A stretch of DNA of 6,620 nucleotides from Verrucomicrobiota bacterium (lineage in GTDB: Bacteria > Verrucomicrobiota > Verrucomicrobiia > Chthoniobacterales > UBA10450), in assembly GCA_003217835.1 (NCBI GenBank), contig QHMQ01000073.1, positions 1-6,620 of the forward strand. Direction: 5' to 3'. The notes beneath the pieces are model-generated. The model had not been told where the DNA came from, made no database searches, and saw nothing but the letters and a program-made list of their open reading frames with translations. Position 1 is the stretch's first letter; every line of letters starts with the position of its first letter. This document shows, one piece after another, positions 1 to 4,460 of this stretch. The position numbers and the translations under genes are program-made.

Positions 1-288
1 GGCTTGCATCGGTTTGCGCCAGTGCCGCCGCCGAAGGTGGAAGCAACTCGCCTTGGAGAGGGACTGCCGAACGTATCTGGAATTTACTTCGTGTGGAGTG
101 ATGATCGGGTGGTTTATGTTGGACAATCGAGGAGGCTGTGTGGCCGGTGTATTATAGGCGGTCACCACGCGATAGGCGATGGGGACATGCTATCGTGGGT
201 GGAAGAGCCTATTGGCCAACTCAAATACGCTGAAGCGTTTTACATCGGTGTTTTGAAACCTGAGCGTAATTTTAGCTTGTACCGGTGA
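1..288 (+). CDS. GIY-YIG nuclease-domain protein, 5' end off window
   Basis: The reading frame is open from the left edge to a TGA at 286-288. The only start-like codon inside is a TTG at 4, with no visible ribosome site, so the gene probably begins upstream. Numbered from that TTG (94 residues), the protein shows the compact GIY-YIG fold: G26-I27-Y28, then YVG at 38-40 followed by GQS, R48 in the first helix, E77 in the helix YAEAFYI, and N89 after a KPER turn. Y28, Y38, R48, E77 and N89 match the family's catalytic set, so the domain looks intact. GIY-YIG domains cut one DNA strand using a divalent metal and occur in UvrC, homing endonucleases, restriction enzymes and many small stand-alone proteins. 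No DNA-binding domain is seen in the visible part, so substrate and role are open. It converges on the protease gene, with 117 bp between the two stops. Domain call is good; function is unknown. Confidence 0.8.
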   Translation, partial: GLHRFAPVPPPKVEATRLGEGLPNVSGIYFVWSDDRVVYVGQSRRLCGRCIIGGHHAIGDGDMLSWVEEPIGQLKYAEAFYIGVLKPERNFSLYR

Positions 289-370
289 AATAGATCGGTG
301 GAACAAGTCTTGAACCCCTAGTCGGTCCGGCGCAAACGATGTAATCAGAGGCGTTTTGTATAATCGAAAG

Positions 371-417
371 GACAGCTAGGGAAGTGTGTGAAACGCCACT
401 TTCACTTAGGAAAGCTC
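371..417 (-). repeat. att-like repeat copy A, overlapping protease stop
   Basis: This is the left member of three same-orientation repeats. The plus strand GAAGTGTG (381-388), the TGAAACGCC block (389-397) and TTAGGAAAGCTC (406-417) match copies B and C with a few substitutions and indels. On the minus strand the core reads GAGCTTTCCTAA, identical to the copy B tRNA segment around the anticodon loop. Similarity stops at 417, where the protease coding sequence continues in place of the tRNA. The core forms an inverted repeat, CTTTC-CTAAGT-GAAAG, with a 6-nt centre. The protease stop codon TAA (406-408) is the TAA of the core. This is what a recombination junction looks like, but it is a hand alignment and A is the most diverged copy. 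Confidence 0.6.
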
Positions 418-1332
418 TTTACGAACTAAGCTAATTAGATTCTCGTAAACAGACTTTGGACCGTGCGCGCGGATATAGAACCGCGGCTGGGATTGATCGT
501 CCATTTCATAAAACGCGACGCCAGCGAAGGTCAGGTGATCGAGGTATTCGCTCCCAATTGGTGCTTTTGCCTCACGTTTTAATAAGCATCTCCAGACAGC
601 TCCCCCGCTTACGCCGCCGAACGTCCGTTCGAATTCGTTGGCAGATTGCTGGGACACGCCGATCTCAAAATAATCCCATTTACCTTTGATTTCGTAATTC
701 TCTGATCCTGTGAGCATCGAATATCCATAGAGGCCCTGAGTGAACGTGAACCCGAACTCCGCCGAGCCACCAAAATTTTTGACGGCCGGAAATCCACATA
801 GAGCGAAAAAGCCCAGGTCCTTTAAGGCTTCTGTTTTGCGCTCTTCGATTTTTAGACTGAGGTTATAGAAACTCTTGCGGGCCTTTATCTCACCAAGAAA
901 AGGACTGGCTGGTAACACCACGAATGCTAGATCTGGGCCGTATTGGTCTGTGTCCCGCGCACTGGTGATAATTTGGAGAGCGTTTGTTGGAATGGAGATA
1001 TCATGTGCGAATGGGCCGAGTGCTGTTCGGAGAAACCGTTCGGGGTGGCCTGTCCACGCCAGGCGAAGTTTTGGGTTCGAAGGATGTCTTACAACGTGCT
1101 CGGCTGTTAGGATACCGACCGAATTATCAATTTGTACCAGCGTGCCCGTGCCGCGGGGTGTATAATCGATGATAATCGGAACAACATAATCGCCGGTTTG
1201 GCGGCGAACATCTTCGACAACGCTATCGGGAAGATCGGCGAGCTTTACGCGAATCGGGTCATCGTATGCCATTTCATTCAAACCTTTGGGGCATCGGAGT
1301 GAATCTGCAAGTTGTGTCACCCGTTGTGTCAT
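406..1332 (-). CDS. Trypsin-like serine protease, cytosolic type
   Basis: This is a complete 308-residue protein. The chymotrypsin-fold triad can be read directly: H79 in ILTAEHVV, D134 in YGPDLAFVVLP, and S242 in FGGVSGGAVW, which is the GxSGG nucleophile motif. GTGTLVQI (61-68) before the histidine is the usual first-barrel strand. There is no signal peptide, membrane segment or PDZ domain, so it is not a standard DegP/HtrA protein and probably acts in the cytosol. The ATG at 1330-1332 is preceded, 9 nt away, by AGGAG (1342-1346), which favours this start. ATG 1270-1272 (M21) is an alternative, and residues 1-7 (MTQRVTQ) are encoded by a 12-bp intergenic repeat. The last codons and the TAA (406-408) coincide with the tRNA-loop core of repeat copy A. 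Similar lone proteases occur in stress and defence loci, but the substrate is unknown here. The protease call is strong; the role is open. Confidence 0.85.
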   Translation of the reverse strand: MTQRVTQLADSLRCPKGLNEMAYDDPIRVKLADLPDSVVEDVRRQTGDYVVPIIIDYTPRGTGTLVQIDNSVGILTAEHVVRHPSNPKLRLAWTGHPERFLRTALGPFAHDISIPTNALQIITSARDTDQYGPDLAFVVLPASPFLGEIKARKSFYNLSLKIEERKTEALKDLGFFALCGFPAVKNFGGSAEFGFTFTQGLYGYSMLTGSENYEIKGKWDYFEIGVSQQSANEFERTFGGVSGGAVWRCLLKREAKAPIGSEYLDHLTFAGVAFYEMDDQSQPRFYIRAHGPKSVYENLISLVRKELS

Positions 1333-1333
1333 C
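1313..1333. repeat. 12-bp direct repeat, 1.75 units
   Basis: Unit TGTGTCACCCGT occurs at 1313-1324 and is followed by TGTGTCA at 1325-1331. The same unit occurs three times at 4107-4142. Both sets lie on the same side of a tRNA-bearing repeat (B and C respectively), about 40 and 90 bp away. Here the repeat also encodes the protease N-terminus MTQRVTQ on the minus strand. Possible roles are integrase arm sites or an operator; neither is shown. Confidence 0.6.
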
Positions 1334-1341
1334 AGCGTAAT

Positions 1342-1346
1342 CTCCT
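1342..1346 (-). promoter_or_regulatory. Shine-Dalgarno site of the protease gene
   Basis: The minus strand reads AGGAG here, 9 nt before the ATG at 1330-1332. It is the clearest ribosome site in the window and decides the longer start over M21 (1270-1272), which has only a weak AAAGG upstream. Confidence 0.6.
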
Positions 1347-1371
1347 AACAAGAGGCGAGTTGCGTAATTGA

Positions 1372-1449
1372 GAGGACTGCTGATGAAGTCTGATGAAACG
1401 CCGGTTTCGTCTTAGGAAAGCTCCGTTCCATCCGTTGAACTACGAGGAC
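1372..1449 (-). repeat. att-like repeat copy B with tRNA-Arg 5' half
   Basis: The 78-bp segment matches copy C (4230-4308) with about 8 substitutions and one 1-bp indel by hand count. It has two parts. Positions 1412-1449 are the tRNA-Arg 5' half (minus strand). Positions 1372-1411 are an arm shared with copy A. The arm contains a 10-bp-spaced direct repeat of CTGATGAA (1380-1387 and 1390-1397). The core reads GCTTTC-N7-GAAACC on the minus strand, an imperfect inverted repeat. It lies between the protease start and the first cyclase gene. Confidence 0.75.
1412..1449 (-). pseudogene. tRNA-Arg(CCU) 5'-half fragment
   Basis: Read on the minus strand from 1449: acceptor half GTCCTCG, linker TA, D-stem GTTC, loop AACGGATG, D-stem GAAC, G26, anticodon-stem half GAGCT, and loop TTCCTAA with CCT in the anticodon place. 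Similarity to tRNA-Arg ends at the last loop base. The 3' anticodon-stem strand, T-arm and acceptor 3' strand are missing, and no T-arm consensus lies downstream on this strand. It differs from the copy at 4271-4308 at three positions, including a G for the conserved A21, so it is a non-functional remnant. Confidence 0.8.
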
Positions 1450-1453
1450 AGGA

Positions 1454-1485
1454 ATCAGAGATCAGAGGTCAGATGTCAGAGATCA
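1454..1485. repeat. Degenerate TCAGAG short tandem repeat
   Basis: ATCAGAG occurs at 1454-1460 and 1461-1467 (the second sharing its start with the run of G), followed by looser GTCAGA and GTCAGAG-type units to about 1485. The block is absent from the matching position beside copy C, so it was gained or lost after the two regions separated. No function can be assigned. Confidence 0.5.
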
Positions 1486-1527
1486 CAATGTGAGTCTAGC
1501 AGAGTTTATGTTTCCAGCCCAAGTTTC

Positions 1528-1545
1528 GCAAAGCGCCCGCTTTGC
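1528..1545. other. Perfect hairpin upstream of first cyclase
   Basis: GCAAAGC (1528-1534) pairs with GCTTTGC (1539-1545) around a GCCC loop. It lies about 65-80 bp before the cyclase start, and its right arm begins the conserved block 1539-1558. No U-run follows on the plus strand, so it is not a classical terminator. It could be an operator or part of the leader RNA. Confidence 0.45.
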
Positions 1546-1558
1546 TCTCGACGATCGG
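1539..1558 (+). promoter_or_regulatory. Leader block conserved between both cyclase genes
   Basis: GCTTTGCTCTCGAC followed by one variable base and ATCGG is found here and at 4389-4408, about 70 bp before each cyclase start, although the surrounding leader has diverged. An AT-rich stretch (TTATGAAT near 1571 here, TTATATAT at 4423-4430 there) follows at a similar distance and could be a -10 element. No convincing -35 is spaced correctly. The block may be an operator, promoter or leader element, or simply residual duplication. Confidence 0.35.
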
Positions 1559-1608
1559 TCGGAAGCGGAATTATGAATTGTTTTGTTCTGGCGTAACTTG
1601 GCGAGATC

Positions 1609-3993
1609 TTGGCCGACGTTAAAAAGGAAATTCAGCTCGAGATTGCCCATGTCTTGTTCATCGACATCGTTGGCTACTCGAAGCTTTCGGTTAACGAACA
1701 GCACGCGGCGGTTGAGAAACTAAACCAGATTGTTCGCAGGTCTGAGCAATTCCAAAGGGCCGAAGTCGCGAGCCGTTTGCTTAAAATCCCGACTGGCGAC
1801 GGGATGGCGTTGGTCTTTTACACCAGTCCGGAAGCACCGGCGCTATGCGCGGTGGAGATCAGCCGTGCGCTCAAGGAATATCCTCGCTTACAACTTCGAA
1901 TGGGAATTCACAGCGGGCCCGTTAGCGGCCTGGTCGATGTAAACAAACGGGCCAATCTCGCCGGCGCCGGGATCAACATGGCACAACGGGTGATGGATTC
2001 CGGTGATGCTGGGCACATTCTCCTTTCCAAGCATGTCGCTGAAGACCTTGAAGAATACGAAAAGTGGCGACCGCTCCTGCACGACCTTGGCACATGCGAA
2101 GTGAAACACGGCGTGCGCGTCGGCATTACTAACCTTTACGACAATGAGATCGGTAATTCGCAGCTTCCCAAGAAGCTTCAGGCGGTTAAGAGACATCGCG
2201 CGCGAATGCGCTGGGCGGCGATGACGGCCGCATTGCTCGCGCTCGCGGCGATCGTCGCTGGGATCGCAGTGTTTTCCCGTTATCGCGTGAGGTCGACAAT
2301 GGCTGCGCCGGAAAAAAGTATCGCGGTGCTTCCATTCGAAAACCTGAGCGACGAGAAAGCGAACGCCTACTTTGCGGACGGCATTCAAGACGAGATTCTG
2401 ACTCGCTTGGCAAAGATCTCCGACCTGAAAGTGATTTCACGCACCTCGACTCAACATTACAAAAGTACACCGCAAAATGTTCGTGAGATTGCAAAGCAAC
2501 TGGGGGTCGCACATATCGTGGAAGGAAGCGTGCAGAAAAGCGGCGACGCCGTGCGGGTAAATGTGCAGCTTATCAAAGCAGAGAATGACGCTCACCTGTG
2601 GGCCGACACTTTTGATCGCAAACTGACCGACATTTTTTCGGTTGAGAGTGATATCGCAAAATCCATCGCCGATCAATTGCAAGCCAAGCTTACCGGAGCG
2701 GAACAACAGATCGTTTCCGCAAAGCCTACAAACAGTGTCGAAGCTTACGATGCTTACTTGCGGGGGCTCGCTTACACGTTAAGAGCTTCAAACAATCCAT
2801 CTGCCGCGCTCGGCGCCCAGAAATACTTCAGAGAAGCGGCACGGTTGGATCCGAAATTCGCTCTTGGTTGGGCGCAGCTGTCCATCGTTGATTCGCGCAA
2901 TTACCTAACCCAGAGTCTTCAGCCAACAGTCGCCCTTCGTGAAGAGGCCCGGCTGGCAACCGAAACGGCGCTCAATCTCCAGCCCGAACTTGGCGAGGCC
3001 ATACTAGCACGGGGCAGTTACTATTATTATTGTCTGAAAGATTACGACGCAGCTGTGCGTTACTTCGAACAAGCACGCCAATTATTGCCGAATAGCAGTC
3101 GAATTCCTGAATCACTGGCTTACATCGCACGGAAACAAGGTCAGTGGGATCGGAGCGAAGCCTATTTTGCCGAAGCCGAGCGGCTGGACCCGCGAAATGT
3201 CAATCTCCTCATTCAGCACGCGATCAATGACATCTGTCATCGTCGTTTTCGGAAAGCGTTGCGCAAGCTTGATGAAGCTCTGAATATTACGCCGGACGAT
3301 TTAAACATCCTTGTCGCAAAGGCTGGTATCGCACAGGCCGAGGGTGACCTCCCGCGTGCTTCGGCGCTCCTCGCGCAGCTCCATTTCACGGCTGAGGACA
3401 TTGAAGGCCCAGAAACTCAAGCTTACCAAGCAATCCTTGAAGGTCGTCCCGCATCAGCAATCCCGCTCTTAAAGAATGTACTTAGCAAGCCTGATCCCGC
3501 ATTGGGCTACTTCAATGCCGTTCTGCGCTTTTGGTTAGGTTGGGCACAAGAAGCGGCTGGCGACAAAGTCGATGCCCAGCAAACTTGGCAACAGGCACGC
3601 GAGGAGCTGGAAACCTTTCTCAAAGAACAGCCGGACAACTTTCTGCTCATGAGCAATCTCGCGCTGGTCGATCTGGGACTAGGCGACAAAACTGCCGCGT
3701 TAGACTTGTCGGCACGGGCAATGGCTGTAAATCCAGTCGAAAAGGATGCCGTGACTGGTCCGATTCCACTCGAAGTCCTCGCGCGGGTGGCGGCACGCGC
3801 GGGAGATTCTGACCGCGCTATCGCCACGTTAGAGAAATTGCTTTCCACACCATACAATGGAGCGCTGGCAGCAGGCATGCCGCTCACTCCTGCGCTTCTC
3901 CGGCTCGATCCGATGTTTGACCCACTCCGGCAGGACCCCCGCTTCCAGAAACTACTCGCCGCGTCGGCCGCGCCGAAGACAGCGGACAAATAA
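1609..3993 (+). CDS. Class III nucleotidyl cyclase - TM - TolB-like - TPR protein (copy 1)
   Basis: A 794-residue membrane signalling protein. Residues about 10-180 are a class III cyclase homology domain: metal aspartates D19 (FIDIVGYS) and D64 (PTGDGMALVF), K59, and the transition-state pair N123/R127 (GINMAQR). One membrane helix (about 203-223) follows a basic KRHRARMR patch, so the cyclase should be cytosolic and the rest outside. Residues 236-360 are a TolB-like N-terminal domain (SIAVLPFENLS, FADGIQDEILTRL, VEGSVQKSG). From about 375 come TPR-type helical repeats, ending in the family-typical LTPALLRLDP tail. It probably makes cAMP or cGMP in response to something bound outside. The position that normally specifies adenine or guanine is alanine (A120), so the substrate is uncertain. 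The TTG start at 1609 follows an in-frame stop at 1594-1596. The paralogue has ATG where this gene has ATC (1606-1608), so the start seems to have shifted by one codon. No strong ribosome site is seen. Confidence 0.88.
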   Translation: MADVKKEIQLEIAHVLFIDIVGYSKLSVNEQHAAVEKLNQIVRRSEQFQRAEVASRLLKIPTGDGMALVFYTSPEAPALCAVEISRALKEYPRLQLRMGIHSGPVSGLVDVNKRANLAGAGINMAQRVMDSGDAGHILLSKHVAEDLEEYEKWRPLLHDLGTCEVKHGVRVGITNLYDNEIGNSQLPKKLQAVKRHRARMRWAAMTAALLALAAIVAGIAVFSRYRVRSTMAAPEKSIAVLPFENLSDEKANAYFADGIQDEILTRLAKISDLKVISRTSTQHYKSTPQNVREIAKQLGVAHIVEGSVQKSGDAVRVNVQLIKAENDAHLWADTFDRKLTDIFSVESDIAKSIADQLQAKLTGAEQQIVSAKPTNSVEAYDAYLRGLAYTLRASNNPSAALGAQKYFREAARLDPKFALGWAQLSIVDSRNYLTQSLQPTVALREEARLATETALNLQPELGEAILARGSYYYYCLKDYDAAVRYFEQARQLLPNSSRIPESLAYIARKQGQWDRSEAYFAEAERLDPRNVNLLIQHAINDICHRRFRKALRKLDEALNITPDDLNILVAKAGIAQAEGDLPRASALLAQLHFTAEDIEGPETQAYQAILEGRPASAIPLLKNVLSKPDPALGYFNAVLRFWLGWAQEAAGDKVDAQQTWQQAREELETFLKEQPDNFLLMSNLALVDLGLGDKTAALDLSARAMAVNPVEKDAVTGPIPLEVLARVAARAGDSDRAIATLEKLLSTPYNGALAAGMPLTPALLRLDPMFDPLRQDPRFQKLLAASAAPKTADK

Positions 3994-4025
3994 GGCGACG
4001 GAGTCACGTCAGTAATCTCGTCGCC
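3994..4025 (+). terminator. Hairpin directly after cyclase 1 stop
   Basis: GGCGACG (3994-4000) pairs with CGTCGCC (4019-4025), with AG/CT continuing the stem beyond one bulged base. It begins on the base after the TAA. There is no U-run, so it could be a Rho-type 3' end or a protective hairpin rather than a textbook intrinsic terminator. A smaller hairpin follows at 4036-4051 (CGCAAA-TTGT-TTTGCG). Confidence 0.4.
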
Positions 4026-4106
4026 GACCTGAGGCCGCAAATTGTTTTGCGAGGTCGATCGCGTTCACTGTCATACGCTGGTACTAACGAAAACGGTGCT
4101 GAGTTT

Positions 4107-4142
4107 TGTGTCACCCGTTGTGTCACTCGTTGTGTCACCCGG
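4107..4142. repeat. 12-bp direct repeat, three units
   Basis: Units at 4107-4118 (TGTGTCACCCGT), 4119-4130 (one change, ACT for ACC) and 4131-4142 (last base G). They are head-to-tail without gaps and match the 1313-1333 set. They lie about 90 bp to the left of repeat copy C, in the same order as the set beside copy B. Tandem 12-bp units near a tRNA-loop site resemble integrase arm-binding sites; a repressor operator is the alternative. Confidence 0.7.
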
Positions 4143-4184
4143 CTACCTAAAAATGGGCAGACTCCTGATGACGTGAGATGACAA

Positions 4185-4201
4185 AGCTTGCAGTGCAAGC
4201 T
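4185..4201. repeat. REP-like palindrome
   Basis: AGCTTGCA (4185-4192) and TGCAAGCT (4194-4201) form a perfect 8-bp inverted repeat around one G. It sits in non-coding DNA between the 12-bp repeats and copy C. Short extragenic palindromes of this form are often dispersed in large genomes. Only one copy is in the window, so the repeat class is inferred. Confidence 0.5.
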
Positions 4202-4229
4202 ACTAGCAAAAGGTAGTTTGCCTAGTTGG

Positions 4230-4308
4230 GACGACTGCCGACGAAGTGTGATGAAATGCCGGTTTCGTCTTTAGGAAACCTCCGTTCTATCCGTTGAACT
4301 ACGGGGAC
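4230..4308 (-). repeat. att-like repeat copy C with tRNA-Arg 5' half
   Basis: The best-preserved of the three copies: 79 bp, about 89% identical to copy B by hand. Positions 4271-4308 are the tRNA-Arg 5' half on the minus strand; 4230-4270 are the arm shared with A and B. The core is a perfect inverted repeat GGTTTC-CTAAAGAC-GAAACC (4261-4280, minus strand) with an 8-nt centre. That matches the usual half-sites plus 6-8 nt overlap of tyrosine recombinase sites, centred on the anticodon loop. It is about 150 bp before the second cyclase gene. Confidence 0.75.
4271..4308 (-). pseudogene. tRNA-Arg(CCU) 5'-half fragment
   Basis: Minus strand from 4308: acceptor half GTCCCCG, TA, D-arm GTTC/AACGGATA/GAAC, G26, stem half GAGGT, and loop TTCCTAA with anticodon CCT. 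All of positions 1-38 fit a bacterial tRNA-Arg(CCU). The next bases, AGACG, cannot pair with GAGGT as the real stem strand (ACCTT type) would. No T-arm or 3' acceptor strand follows within 250 bp. The fragment is therefore cut at the end of the anticodon loop and is not a working tRNA. Confidence 0.85.
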
Positions 4309-4388
4309 GATGATCTGGAAGGAATAGACGAATTGAATGGAGATGGGGCAAGCTGACGTTGCATTGCGCGGCGATCTCTCGATGGAGG

Positions 4389-4408
4389 GCTTTGCTCTCG
4401 ACTATCGG
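4389..4408 (+). promoter_or_regulatory. Leader block conserved with 1539-1558
   Basis: Second occurrence of GCTTTGCTCTCGAC-N-ATCGG, 53 bp from its end to the cyclase 2 ATG. The AT-rich TTATATAT at 4423-4430 is the better of the two -10-like stretches, but no -35 is spaced correctly. The left arm of the copy 1 hairpin is not conserved here, so the hairpin itself is not the shared element. Confidence 0.35.
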
Positions 4409-4460
4409 CAGTTGAGTCGAGATTATATATCATTCGCGTACGCCCCGTTGGCGCATTGAT

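Larger units (their letters stand above)
3994..4460. other. 467-bp intergenic region between the cyclases
   Basis: This stretch has no credible gene. In order it holds the post-stop hairpin (3994-4025), a second small hairpin (4036-4051), the 12-bp tandem repeats (4107-4142), the REP-like palindrome (4185-4201), att-like copy C with its tRNA half (4230-4308), about 80 bp with nothing recognised (4309-4388), and the conserved leader block (4389-4408). A small reading frame on the minus strand (4004-4198) is made of the 12-bp repeats and has no ribosome site. Confidence 0.7.

Noticed and set aside
300..335. Possible tRNA T-arm on the minus strand (GGGGTTCAAGAC)
   Set aside because: The loop resembles a T-loop, but the two flanks cannot pair as a T-stem and no acceptor strand is present.
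371..1449. Integron attC sites around a gene cassette
   Set aside because: No GTTRRRY core and no R''/L'' - L'/R' structure; the repeats match a tRNA half and an arm instead.
1454..1485. CRISPR-like or iteron array
   Set aside because: Units of about 7 bp without regular spacers; a low-complexity tandem repeat fits better.
1888..2388. Long minus-strand ORF inside cyclase 1, with counterparts in cyclase 2
   Set aside because: It is antisense to a clearly conserved domain; the similar antisense frames in copy 2 follow from the nucleotide similarity of the two genes.
4004..4198. Minus-strand small ORF rich in VTQR
   Set aside because: Its repeats are only the translation of the 12-bp DNA repeats; no ribosome site and no support elsewhere.
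4000..4308. Group I intron in the tRNA-Arg(CCU) anticodon loop, known from some bacteria
   Set aside because: The 5' exon fits, but no 3' exon (T-arm or acceptor 3' strand) is found on the minus strand within about 300 bp of either fragment, and for copy B that space is filled by protease coding sequence.
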